Shown here in pieces: positions 53,980-63,323 of a stretch of 64,000 bases of DNA (position 1 is the first letter of the stretch; the number at the start of each line of letters is the position of its first letter). Below the pieces are notes generated by a model. The model worked only from the letters and a program-made list of their open reading frames with translations, made no database searches and was not told the DNA's origin. The translations under genes and the position numbers were made by a program. The stretch spans positions 186,001-250,000 of the forward strand of contig JAGYIS010000009.1 of NCBI GenBank assembly GCA_018402255.1, written 5' to 3'. This stretch comes from Marinobacter sp. GTDB taxonomy: Bacteria > Pseudomonadota > Gammaproteobacteria > Pseudomonadales > Oleiphilaceae.

Positions 53980-55983
53980 ATGTATCCGGAACTCGGACAG
54001 CTTGCACTGATAATCGCGCTGTTACTGGCAGTACTCCTTTCCACGGTCCCGTTGGCCGGGGCCCTGACCGGGCGTGACAGCCTGCAGGCATTTGCCCGGC
54101 CGCTGTCGGCCGGCATGTTTGTGTTCACCGGCTTGTCGTTTGCCGTGCTGACTCAGGCCTTCATGGTGGACGACTTCTCAGTCGCCTATGTTGCCAATAA
54201 CAGCAACAGCATGTTGCCATGGTATTACAAGTTCAGTGCGGTCTGGGGTGGCCATGAGGGCTCACTGCTGTTGTGGATTCTGATGCTGGCGGGCTGGACC
54301 CTGGCCGTGGCGATGTTCAGTCGCAAGCTTCCATCGGTCATGGTGTCGCAGGTGCTGTCTGTCATGGGCATGATCTGCGTCGGGTTTTTCCTGTTTATCG
54401 TCATTACCTCCAATCCCTTCGAGCGCATTTTGCCAAACATTCCGGCCGACGGTAGTGATCTCAACCCGCTGCTGCAGGACATCGGTCTGATTCTGCATCC
54501 GCCCATGCTGTACATGGGGTACGTTGGCTTCTCGGTTGCCTTTGCCTTTGCCATTGCGGCACTGATCAATGGCAAGCTGGATGCCGCCTGGGCCCGGTGG
54601 TCACGGCCCTGGACGACGGTGGCCTGGTCCTTCCTGACCCTGGGTATTGCCTTGGGCAGTTGGTGGGCCTATTACGAGCTTGGCTGGGGCGGCTGGTGGT
54701 TCTGGGACCCGGTGGAAAACGCCTCATTGTTGCCCTGGCTGTCGGGTACCGCACTGATGCATTCGCTGGCGGTGACTGAAAAACGCGGCGTCTTCAAGAG
54801 CTGGACCGTGTTGTTGGCGATCGTCACCTTCTCCCTGAGCTTGTTGGGTGCATTCCTGGTGCGCTCCGGCGTACTGACTTCGGTGCACTCCTTCGCCGCC
54901 GACCCGGAGCGTGGCTCATTCTTGCTGGCCTTGCTCGGTATCACGGTTATTTCAAGCCTGGTGTTGTACGCCTTCCGGGCGCCCGTTGTGCATGTGCGCT
55001 CGCGTTATGACTCGCTGTCGCGGGAGATTTTCCTTCTGTTGAACAATGTTTTGCTGGTGGCGGCAACACTGTTGGTCGCTATCGGAACCCTGTACCCGCT
55101 GGTACTGGATTACCTGAACATGGGTAAGCTGTCCATTGGTGAGCCTTTCTTCAACGCCACTTTCAGCCCGATGGCGGTGGCCGCGGGACTGTTGCTGGGC
55201 GCCGGTATTTTCTCGCGCTGGAAGAAGACCGATGGTGGCTGGCTTGCCCGCAAGTTGCTGTGGCCACTGGCGGTCAGCGTGGTGGCAACAACCGGCGTCA
55301 TGCTGATTTACGGCGGCTTTGCGCCCTGGGCCTTTGCCGGCGTATTTGCCTCGGTATGGGTGACGGTTGCCACTGCCTGGGACCTTTGGGACAAGTCGTC
55401 GTCTCGCCAGGGGCGCTGGCACGGTTTAAAGCGTCAGTCACGCAGCTACTACGGCATGGTATTCGGCCATCTGGGCCTGGCCATGGTGATGGCGGGTGCC
55501 ACCGTGGTGTCAAACTATGGCATCGAGCGGGATGTGCGAATGGTGCCTGGTGATTCTGCCATGGTGGGCGACTATCAAGTTGTGTTCACAGGCATCGGCG
55601 ATCGTCGAGGTGCCAATTTTACCGCTGAGTATGGCAGTTTTGATGTCTTCCTCGACGGCAAACAGGTCGCCGAGTTGCACCCGGAAAAACGTCACTATCC
55701 GGTCGGTATGAGCGTGATGACCGAGGCTGATATTGATGGCGGTCTGTTCCGGGACGTCTTTATTGCCATCGGCGAGCGCATCACTGATGAGGCCTGGGCG
55801 ATCCGCCTGCAGTACAAGCCGCTGGTTCGCTGGCTCTGGCTGGGCTCACTGGTGATGGCAATTGGTGGTTTCCTGGCTATTTCAGACAAGCGCTACCGGA
55901 TTCGCGTTCGCTCGGAGGCGAAAGTGGACGCTGGCAATGAGGCGGACAGGGCTGGCGGCACGCCTGCAGAGGCTCGCGCATGA
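53980..55983 (+). CDS. ccmF: Cytochrome c heme lyase subunit CcmF
   Basis: CcmF of 667 residues with about 15 membrane helices and the WWD domain (ELGWGGWWFWDPVENASLL). It attaches heme to apocytochrome c CxxCH motifs together with CcmH/I. The length is typical. It overlaps ccmG by 4 bp. Confidence 0.95.
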   Translation: MYPELGQLALIIALLLAVLLSTVPLAGALTGRDSLQAFARPLSAGMFVFTGLSFAVLTQAFMVDDFSVAYVANNSNSMLPWYYKFSAVWGGHEGSLLLWILMLAGWTLAVAMFSRKLPSVMVSQVLSVMGMICVGFFLFIVITSNPFERILPNIPADGSDLNPLLQDIGLILHPPMLYMGYVGFSVAFAFAIAALINGKLDAAWARWSRPWTTVAWSFLTLGIALGSWWAYYELGWGGWWFWDPVENASLLPWLSGTALMHSLAVTEKRGVFKSWTVLLAIVTFSLSLLGAFLVRSGVLTSVHSFAADPERGSFLLALLGITVISSLVLYAFRAPVVHVRSRYDSLSREIFLLLNNVLLVAATLLVAIGTLYPLVLDYLNMGKLSIGEPFFNATFSPMAVAAGLLLGAGIFSRWKKTDGGWLARKLLWPLAVSVVATTGVMLIYGGFAPWAFAGVFASVWVTVATAWDLWDKSSSRQGRWHGLKRQSRSYYGMVFGHLGLAMVMAGATVVSNYGIERDVRMVPGDSAMVGDYQVVFTGIGDRRGANFTAEYGSFDVFLDGKQVAELHPEKRHYPVGMSVMTEADIDGGLFRDVFIAIGERITDEAWAIRLQYKPLVRWLWLGSLVMAIGGFLAISDKRYRIRVRSEAKVDAGNEADRAGGTPAEARA

Positions 55984-56516
55984 AACGACTGATGCTGTTT
56001 TTGCCATTGGTATTGGCGGTGGGTGTCGGTATTTTTCTGGCGGCCGGAATCGGGAAAGATCCGACCAGACTGGAGTCTGCGTTGATCGGGAAGCCAGTAC
56101 CGGAATTCAGCCTGGCCAACCTGCGTGAGCCAGGGCAGACCCTCGACCAGTCGTTGTTCCGTGGTGAAGTGTCGCTGCTCAACGTCTGGGCCGAGTGGTG
56201 TCCCGCCTGCTGGGATGAACACGAAGATTTGATGTGGCTGGCCAACGAGAAAGGTGTCCGCATTGTCGGCTTGAACTACAAGGACGAGAGAGAGAAAGCG
56301 TTTAGCTTTCTTGATCGGCTGGGTGATCCGTATCAAACCATTATTTACGATCCCCGGGGCAGTCTAGGCTTTGACCTCGGGGTATACGGTGCCCCGGAAA
56401 CCTTTGTGATTGATGCCGAGGGGGTTGTTCGTTACCGGCACGTGGGTGTTGTGAATGAGCGGGTCTGGGAAGAAATCCTGTTGCCGGTGATCAACCGGGT
56501 AGAGGGGAAAAGCTGA
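55980..56516 (+). CDS. ccmG: Thiol:disulfide oxidoreductase CcmG/DsbE
   Basis: Protein of 178 residues, membrane-anchored and periplasmic, with a thioredoxin fold and active site EWCPACWDE (Cys74, Cys77). It reduces the apocytochrome c thiols. The conserved YGAPETFVIDAEG (cis-Pro region) is present. Shares one base with ccmH (TGATG). Confidence 0.94.
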   Translation: MKRLMLFLPLVLAVGVGIFLAAGIGKDPTRLESALIGKPVPEFSLANLREPGQTLDQSLFRGEVSLLNVWAEWCPACWDEHEDLMWLANEKGVRIVGLNYKDEREKAFSFLDRLGDPYQTIIYDPRGSLGFDLGVYGAPETFVIDAEGVVRYRHVGVVNERVWEEILLPVINRVEGKS

Positions 56517-57001
56517 TGCGATTTATGCCCATCCTTCTTGTGGCAATGTGGATGTTTGCCGCGACTGCACACGCACAGGGCGAGGCGCCGGAATTCTACG
56601 ATTTCGACACCCAGGCTGAGGAACAGCGGTTCCGGGGTCTGATTGCGGAATTGCGCTGCCCCAAATGTCAGAACCAGAACATTGCTGACTCCAACGCGCC
56701 GATCTCGAAGGATATGCGTGACCAGGTTTACCTGCTGATGCAGTCCGGTGCCACTGACGATGAGATTGTCGGTGCCCTGGTGGATCGTTTTGGTGAGTTT
56801 GTAAAGTACAAGCCGCCGGTGGATCGCCGCACCATACTGCTTTGGGGGTTTCCCGCGATTGCCGTCCTCGGGGGTTTCATGATCGTCGCCGGTGTGGTGA
56901 TCAGGTCGCGAAAACAGAGCCCGGAACCGGCACTGAGCGCGCAAGAGCAGGCAAGAGTCAGGCAAATGCTGGCCGACAAGGATCCGTCGTCGCGCAGCTG
57001 A
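56516..57001 (+). CDS. ccmH: Cytochrome c maturation protein CcmH
   Basis: Protein of 161 residues with a signal peptide and a LRCPKCQNQNIADSNA active site (Cys48, Cys51), then a C-terminal membrane helix (ILLWGFPAIAVLGGFMIVAG). It is the short, CcmL-like form. The TPR part is the separate ccmI gene downstream, as in pseudomonads. Confidence 0.93.
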   Translation: MRFMPILLVAMWMFAATAHAQGEAPEFYDFDTQAEEQRFRGLIAELRCPKCQNQNIADSNAPISKDMRDQVYLLMQSGATDDEIVGALVDRFGEFVKYKPPVDRRTILLWGFPAIAVLGGFMIVAGVVIRSRKQSPEPALSAQEQARVRQMLADKDPSSRS

Positions 57002-57037
57002 TCCCTGCAACACATTATTCAACTGTGATGATACTCC

Positions 57038-58270
57038 ATGACTGAAACATTCTGGATTGCCGCAACGGTACTCATTCTTGGCGCATTAGCGTTTGTGTTG
57101 TACCCCGTTTTTTTCCATCGGACCCGATCAAACCGGGAAACCGACCAGAGAAATCAGAACCTGCTCGCCTATCGCAGTCGGCTTAAAGAACTGGATGCTG
57201 AATACGAGGCCGGCATACTGGACGACGAAAACTACCATCTGCTCAAAGATGAACTGGCTGGGGCCATGCTGGATGACGTGCCGGAGCAGTACGAACCGGA
57301 GAAGCGCATTCCGGGCCGGCGCAGTGCGGTTGTTATTGCGTTGGCAACGGTTCTGTTACTGCCCGCAGGTACCTTTCTCGCCTATGAGCGATGGGGTTCC
57401 ATGGATCAGGTTGAGCAGTATCTGGCCATGCAGGAAATGAACGCGACCGGCGATCAACAGGCTGCCAGGGTCTCAGAATTGGCGGAACAGTTGCGAGCCC
57501 GACTTGAGAGCAACCCGGATAATGCCGACGGTTGGGCCATGCTGGGCCAGACCTACATGCGCATTGAACGTTATCAGGACGCAGCCAGCGCCTTTCAGCG
57601 CCTGGCCTCGGCAGTCGCTGAGGATACAGAGTCCAGCGCAGTGGCCCTGGGTCTTGCGGCTCAGGCGCTGTTTTTTGATAGTGAAGGGGAGTTGACTCCA
57701 GAAGTCACCGAAGCGATCGAAGCAGCACAATCGCTTGATCCGGATGAGGTCAACTCATTGGGTCTGCTGGGTATCAGTGCCTTCAGTCGCCAGGACTATC
57801 AAGCTGCTATTGAACACTGGGAAAGAATTGTTGCAGTGGCTCCGGATCACCCGCAAATTGCGTCGATTCGCGGCGGCATCGACGAGTCCTATCGCCGACT
57901 AGGCCAGCAGCCTTCTGACGGTCAAAGCCAGAGTGAGCCGGTGACAGAGGCGGGCCCAGGGGTGTCTTTACGGGTCTCGCTGGATGAAGGTTTCAGCAGT
58001 CAGGTTCCGGATGATACCACCCTGTTTATCTTTGCTCGCTCAACCACAACGACCGAGGGAGCGCCGGTCGCGGTTGCCCGTCTCACCGCAGGCTCGCTGC
58101 CGGCAGACATCCGGCTGGATGATCGCTACGCGATGTCGCCGGAATCAACCATTTCTGGCGAGCAGGAAGTGGTGATCATCGCTCGCCTGAGCCGGTCTGG
58201 CAGCGTCAATCCGCAACCGGGTGACTGGCAGGGCCGGATTGAAGCGCAGGTGATGGGACTCAGAAGCTGA
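57038..58270 (+). CDS. ccmI: Cytochrome c maturation TPR protein CcmI
   Basis: Protein of 410 residues with two N-terminal membrane helices (TVLILGALAFVLYPVFF and VVIALATVLLLPAGTFLAYE), a TPR domain (about 150-290: NADGWAMLGQTYMRIERYQD and later SRQDYQAAIEHWERIV) and a C-terminal beta domain. It chaperones apocytochrome c to the lyase. Last gene of the ccm operon. Confidence 0.92.
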   Translation: MTETFWIAATVLILGALAFVLYPVFFHRTRSNRETDQRNQNLLAYRSRLKELDAEYEAGILDDENYHLLKDELAGAMLDDVPEQYEPEKRIPGRRSAVVIALATVLLLPAGTFLAYERWGSMDQVEQYLAMQEMNATGDQQAARVSELAEQLRARLESNPDNADGWAMLGQTYMRIERYQDAASAFQRLASAVAEDTESSAVALGLAAQALFFDSEGELTPEVTEAIEAAQSLDPDEVNSLGLLGISAFSRQDYQAAIEHWERIVAVAPDHPQIASIRGGIDESYRRLGQQPSDGQSQSEPVTEAGPGVSLRVSLDEGFSSQVPDDTTLFIFARSTTTTEGAPVAVARLTAGSLPADIRLDDRYAMSPESTISGEQEVVIIARLSRSGSVNPQPGDWQGRIEAQVMGLRS

Positions 58271-58319
58271 GCCGGTAGAGCTGGTCATTAATCAGGAACT
58301 GACGAACTGAGTTGTTGTT

Positions 58320-58352
58320 CCGACGAGCCCGTCAATCTGACAGACTCGTCGG
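58320..58352. terminator. Possible bidirectional hairpin between ccmI and batD
   Basis: 8-bp arms CCGACGAG (58320-58327) and CTCGTCGG (58345-58352) enclose a 17-nt loop with a smaller 4-bp pairing (GTCA/TGAC). It overlaps the batD stop. There is no clear T-tract on either strand, so termination is tentative. Confidence 0.4.
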
Positions 58353-60060
58353 GTATAACGGCGCCAATCCAGAGGCTGGCCTGGCCGCCGCTCGAGTCGC
58401 TCTCAGCCGCTCAAGAGCATTGATAAGGCGCTTGTTCGTGTCATCGCCAGGGCTGGTCCGGCGGTTCGAGAAAAGGCCTTCGTGGAACTCTCTCATGGCG
58501 TCGGCGAGGGCCGAATCACCACTGATCTCGAACACATCCTCAAGAGTCACCAACCGTTGCTCCGGGTACCTGAGCCGGGCCCAGCTCACCAATAATGCAG
58601 AACTTTGTCCTGAGCCCGCCTGAATGGCGTCCTTGAGTCGGGTGAAGGCCTGGGTTTCGCTGGCATCGTCCGTATTCTCCGTCTGAGGCTGTGCGCTCGC
58701 GCTGTCTTCCGGAGAACCACCAGAATGCCGCAGTCATAAGCCACAGTCCCGTCATTACGATCGTGCTGACAAACCAGAACGATGATTCACCGGTCGCCGG
58801 ATTTTCAACAGCAGTAGCCGGTGTCTGATCCCCGGCAGGCGGCCTTACGTCTTCAATCGGAGGTGTAACGATCGCCCGGCCACCGTCTATCTGATAACGG
58901 CGCTCCGGTAATTCAGCGTACTCAAGTTCGTCGGTCTCGGTGTTCCACCAAGGTATTCGAATGGCCGGCAGAACGGCGTCGCCAGCCTGCACAGGCACAA
59001 GGGCAGAGATTTGCTGCAGGGTGGAGCGCAGCCCGTCTGGGGTGGTCTCAGTGTTGCGGAGCGGTTGCTCCGGATAGTTTCGAATGGCATCTGGCACGGT
59101 TTGCGGCAGTGCCGGCAGTGCTTCGGACGGCAAGCCAAGAGCTTGTAGAGTCAACTTTCGGTTCAAGTTGGTGCCGGCACTCAGCTCCCCGGTCGATGGC
59201 AAACCTTCCTCGCTCAATGTTATGCCTGCGGCGGGTAACCAGGGCTGACCAGCCGGGTATTGGTCGGGCACGGGTTTTACCTGAACGTCGAACAATTGTT
59301 GGCGGTCGCGCAGGAATCTCAGCTGGCCCGAAGCATCCCGCGCCTGGCCTTCAAAGCTGATCGGGGCCAGGCTGAGCTCCCCCGGCTGTTGCGGAAAAAT
59401 AGCATAGCGGCGCTCAACAACCCGGTAGCGAGTACCGTTGCGATAACGGGCGAACTCACGCTGCTTGCCCAGGGATTCGATAATGGCCTCAGGGTGCTCG
59501 GGTTCGGAGAGTTCGCCCCGGATCAGGTTGCCTGAAAAATACAGCTGGATGGTCAGAATCAACTGCTCCTGAACATAGACCTCCGCTTTGTCTGCCGACA
59601 ATTCGATGAAGCTGTCCCGGCTTGGCGCAGGTTGATTCGGCGGCGAGCCATCCAGCACCTCAACCGTCACCGGGCTGGAGCTGGAGTCCTGAAAGGTCAG
59701 CTCAGGAATGGTCAGGGTGCCGGAGCGGGTTGGGGCAAGCTGGTACGTCCAGGTGATCTCGCCAACCATTTCGTTGTTCACGGTTTGCACGCTGTACCGT
59801 TGATTCCGTGCAAGAATCTCGAACTCAGGCTCAACTTCTTCGATGTTGGGCGAGGGCAGTTGCGACAGGTCAAAGCTGAACAGATTGGTCAGATTGATGT
59901 CTATTTTCATGGCGCCTTTGACGGTCAGAGTCAGTACCTCGCCCTCGTAAAGCTGGGTGCGGTCCGGTTCAACGGTCAATGCATTGGCCCAGGCTGCAGG
60001 GGCTGTCATCACGAGCAGCAACCACAGTCCGACAGCTGAGGTCAGTAAACGTTTTACCAT
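58332..60060 (-). CDS. batD: BatD aerotolerance protein, with an apparent single-base frameshift near the C-terminus
   Basis: The signal peptide (VKRLLTSAVGLWLLLVMTAP) and long periplasmic beta domain run in one frame from 60060 to beyond the membrane helix (WFVSTIVMTGLWLMTAAFWW). The expected cytoplasmic tail (ETQAFTRLKDAIQAG, VSWARLRYPEQRLVTLEDVF) lies in the adjacent frame and ends at 58332. One base must be dropped between about 58640 and 58712 to join them. Without correction the protein ends in a non-homologous tail at 58540. It overlaps batB by 7 bp. Sequencing error or real. Confidence 0.85.
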
Positions 60061-61847
60061 GGTGTATCGCCCTCATCCGTTGTGGTCTGGCGTTGTTGAT
60101 GCTGCTGCAGAAACTTGCGCTGGAGCAGGCCACCCGGGTTGTCTGGCACGCGCCTCAGCCATTGCTCCTGTCCCTGAGACAGCGGCTGTTCAGAAATCTC
60201 GGCGGGTGCTTCGCTCATTCCTTCGCTGGTCTCCTGTTCTGAGTTGTCAGGCTGGGATTGTGCCTGGGCTTCACTTTGTTCAGTCTCGGATTCTGCGCCA
60301 TCCTGGCCGGGGTCCGGTTGTTGGGATTGATCGCCAGGAGATTCCTCGCTATCGCGTTCCGACTCTGAATCCCCGCCCTGTTGAGGCTCGCTGTTCTGGT
60401 CGCCAGAGCCATCCTGTGACTCCGAACGTTCCTGGTCATCGGAACCACTCTGGGATTCCTGTTCCTGCTGTTGTTGCTCCAGCAGTTGCTTGACCAGTTG
60501 GTAATTGGTGTGAGCATCTTCAAAATCCGGATTCAGTGCCAGTGCTTGCTGATAGGCCTCCAGTGCATTTTCCAGCTGGCCGGAGCGGGCCAGCGCATTG
60601 CCCCGGTTGTAGTGGCCTTCAGCTCCCGGTTGATTTGCGAACACCGTCGCGGCTTCATCATAGCGACCATCCCGATAAATAGCGGAGCCGCGCCAGCCGG
60701 GTTGGCGTAACAGCTCTGCAGCACGGGCTGGATTCTCGTCGATCAGCTCAGGGCCCCTCTGGTCTTCCCGTTGCCAAAGGCTGGCCCAATCAAAGGCCAG
60801 CGCAGGCCGGGGCGCCATCGTCAAAGGCAGAATTGTCAGCAGGCAGACCGCAAACGCACCTTTTTTCCAGCCCAGCAATAACAGCGGCAGGGCCAGCCAC
60901 AGCAACCAGTAGCCGTCATCCTGCCATCGGTTGACGGTGATTCCTGTGCCGTCGTCTGACCAGTCCTCGCTTGCGTCCGGTTGCAGGCTCAGGCGCCGGA
61001 TGTCTTCATCCCCGAGGGTCAGTGCATGGCTGTCGCCCCCGTTGGTCCGAGCCAGGCGTGCCAGGGCGTCCGGGTTGGCGCGGGTAATTACTATATTGCC
61101 GTTGTCGCGGATAAAGCCCCGTTTTGCCAGAGGTATCGGCCCGCCCTCCGGGGAACCTACAACCAGCGTGCTCAGATTATACGGTGTGCCTTGCAGGCGG
61201 TTTGTTATATCTGTGTGGTAGCTGCCTGGAATATCATCCGCGATCAACAAGATACGGCCCTGGCCGGGAGCGCCCTGCTGCAGAAGGTTGACGGCCTGCT
61301 CGATGCCAAGGTCAGCCCGATTGCCCTGGGCGGGCATGATGGTGGGTTCGAGCACGCTGAGCATGGCTTCGATGGTGCGGCGATCCTCGGTCAGGGGGGT
61401 AACCACATGGGCATCGCCGGAGTACACCAGCAGCGCGGTCAGGCCGCCGTCGCGAGCAGCAAGGATGTCACGGATCTTGCGTTTTGCCAGGGTTAGCCGG
61501 TCTGGTTCAACATCGGTGGCGAGCATCGACAGCGACAGATCCAGAACGATCACCAGGCTGTCTGCTGGTTGCTTCAGCGGCGTTGGCGCCTCGCGCCAGC
61601 TGGGCCCTGACAGCGCAAGAGCCAGCATGATAACGCCAAGAGTCAGCGGCACCCGAGGCGACACGATTTTTCGTTCGGCGTGTTGCTCGTCGCCCCGATA
61701 TCGGATCAGCGGCTTCAGCAAGGCGGGGGGAATGTAACGATCCCAGCCGGTGCCGCCTTGCCGCAGGCGTTGGTGCAGTATGAATACCACCGGCAACGCC
61801 AGCAGCAGTAACAACCAGAACGGGCGCATCAGGTGAAAATCAGCCAT
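60054..61847 (-). CDS. batB: BatB/BatC fusion: vWA domain with TPR and acidic low-complexity tail
   Basis: Protein of 597 residues with membrane helices at the N-terminus and near ~340-390. A von Willebrand A domain carries the MIDAS motif DLSLSM. This is followed by TPR repeats (HYNRGNALARSGQLENALEAYQ) and a long Gln/Ser/Glu/Asp-rich segment (~residues 470-570). This is the BatB-BatC fusion form of the Bacteroides aerotolerance system. The start at 61847 overlaps the batA stop by 8 bp. A longer frame upstream lies inside batA. Confidence 0.9.
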   Translation of the reverse strand: MADFHLMRPFWLLLLLALPVVFILHQRLRQGGTGWDRYIPPALLKPLIRYRGDEQHAERKIVSPRVPLTLGVIMLALALSGPSWREAPTPLKQPADSLVIVLDLSLSMLATDVEPDRLTLAKRKIRDILAARDGGLTALLVYSGDAHVVTPLTEDRRTIEAMLSVLEPTIMPAQGNRADLGIEQAVNLLQQGAPGQGRILLIADDIPGSYHTDITNRLQGTPYNLSTLVVGSPEGGPIPLAKRGFIRDNGNIVITRANPDALARLARTNGGDSHALTLGDEDIRRLSLQPDASEDWSDDGTGITVNRWQDDGYWLLWLALPLLLLGWKKGAFAVCLLTILPLTMAPRPALAFDWASLWQREDQRGPELIDENPARAAELLRQPGWRGSAIYRDGRYDEAATVFANQPGAEGHYNRGNALARSGQLENALEAYQQALALNPDFEDAHTNYQLVKQLLEQQQQEQESQSGSDDQERSESQDGSGDQNSEPQQGGDSESERDSEESPGDQSQQPDPGQDGAESETEQSEAQAQSQPDNSEQETSEGMSEAPAEISEQPLSQGQEQWLRRVPDNPGGLLQRKFLQQHQQRQTTTDEGDTPW

Positions 61848-62859
61848 GGTCAGCCTCCCGGGTTTGGTGGCTGGCGTGCATACTGCCGAAAAGCTGTGCG
61901 GCCAGCATCGCCAGCCAAAGGGCGACGGCAGCGCCCGCGGGTAAGGCATAAAGTTCGGTCACCGGGCGGAAGAACTGGCCTTCCTGTTCGATCGGTTCAA
62001 GCTGGTTGATGCTGTCGTAGATCATTTCAAGTTCGGGCAAGCTGCGGGCCCTGAAGTAGCGCCCGCCGGTTTGTTGAGCCATTCGTGTCAGCAGGTTTTC
62101 GTCCAGATCCCGGGATGGATTCACTTGTCGAGAGCCAAGCAGGCCGCGCTGAGTCATCGACTCGGCTCCGATGCCCACGGTATAGATGCGAACTCCGGCC
62201 GCCTGGGCGATCTCGGCGGCCTTGTCTGGTGCGATCTGCCCAGCCGTGTTGGCGCCATCGGTCAGCATGATGACAACACGTTGTTGCTGTGGGCGATCGC
62301 GCAGGCGTTGAATCGACAGGCCGATGGCATCGCCGATGGCGGTTGCCCGGCCCGCCATACCAATACCGGATTCATGCAGCAGGGTGCGCACGGTTTCACG
62401 ATCGAAGGTCAGTGGTGCCTGTACGTAGGGTTCGGTGCCGAACAGGATCAGCCCCAGGCGGTCGCCCTCACGGTAATCAATGAAGTCGTCCAGCACCTGC
62501 TTTACTGCTTGAAGGCGATTGATGCCGCGCCCTCGAAGCACCATATCCTGCTCGTCCATGCTGGGCGATATGTCTACTACCAGCATCAGATCCCGGCCAC
62601 TGACCGGCATCTGAACCTGCTCCCCGACGTGCTGGGGCCGGGCAACGGCCAACACCAGGCACAACCAGGCCGCCAGCAATACCAGTTGTCGCCAGCGGGG
62701 TGTGGTCTGCCCCTGGCTACTGACACCGGGCAGGCCGGACAGCCAGTGTCCGACCGGGATCACCGGGGCGTCCACGGCTTGCTTGCCCCGATTCCTGCGG
62801 ATTAGTAACAGTGGCGCCAGTGCCAACAGTAACAGCCAGGGATAGGCGAGGTTTATCAT
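61840..62859 (-). CDS. batA: BatA vWA-domain protein
   Basis: Protein of 339 residues with N-terminal membrane helices (LAYPWLLLLALAPLLLI and LVLLAAWLCLVLAVARP), a vWA domain with MIDAS DISPSMDEQD and DGANTAG, and a C-terminal membrane helix. It forms a complex with BatB. It overlaps DUF4381 by 4 bp and batB by 8 bp. Confidence 0.92.
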   Translation of the reverse strand: MINLAYPWLLLLALAPLLLIRRNRGKQAVDAPVIPVGHWLSGLPGVSSQGQTTPRWRQLVLLAAWLCLVLAVARPQHVGEQVQMPVSGRDLMLVVDISPSMDEQDMVLRGRGINRLQAVKQVLDDFIDYREGDRLGLILFGTEPYVQAPLTFDRETVRTLLHESGIGMAGRATAIGDAIGLSIQRLRDRPQQQRVVIMLTDGANTAGQIAPDKAAEIAQAAGVRIYTVGIGAESMTQRGLLGSRQVNPSRDLDENLLTRMAQQTGGRYFRARSLPELEMIYDSINQLEPIEQEGQFFRPVTELYALPAGAAVALWLAMLAAQLFGSMHASHQTREADHG

Positions 62860-63323
62860 ATCCTTGCCTCCAGCCAGGAAGCAGCGAAACGAAGTGCCTG
62901 GGCAGGGTCGGCTGTTGGTCGGGGTTGCCAGGTGCTGGCCACCATGGCCTCCACCACCGGGCGCGACGCAATGCGATCATTTGGGGCGGTGGCCAGCAGG
63001 AAGTCAACCCACTGACTGCCTGACATGGTTTCCGGGTTGCGATCCGGATAAGTCTGGCGGGCAACGCGTTTGAGTAGGGCGTTGAGTTTGCAGAACCAGT
63101 CAGGCTCGTTACTCGCAGAGCGCTCCAGGTCGATCAGTATGGCTTTGGCTTGACGCTGCCAAAGGGTGTTGCGCCGATGTCTGTGCCAGAGCAAAGCCAG
63201 GACGATGACAACGACAAGCACGAGCGCGGCAACAAGCCACCAACCCGGCGCGGGTGGCCAAAAGCCTCCGTGCTCGGGGAGATGAATATCACGCAGCTGG
63301 GCCAGTGGGTCCTGTCCGTTCAT
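62856..63323 (-). CDS. DUF4381 family Bat-operon membrane protein
   Basis: Protein of 155 residues with one membrane helix (WWLVAALVLVVVIVLALLW) after the conserved LAQLRDIHLPEHGGFWPPAPGW segment, then a basic cytoplasmic domain. DUF4381 genes sit between DUF58 and batA in many Bat operons. Start at 63323 (MNGQDPL) chosen because the upstream extension has no family similarity and overlaps the DUF58 gene. 4-bp overlaps on both sides. Confidence 0.88.
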   Translation of the reverse strand: MNGQDPLAQLRDIHLPEHGGFWPPAPGWWLVAALVLVVVIVLALLWHRHRRNTLWQRQAKAILIDLERSASNEPDWFCKLNALLKRVARQTYPDRNPETMSGSQWVDFLLATAPNDRIASRPVVEAMVASTWQPRPTADPAQALRFAASWLEARI

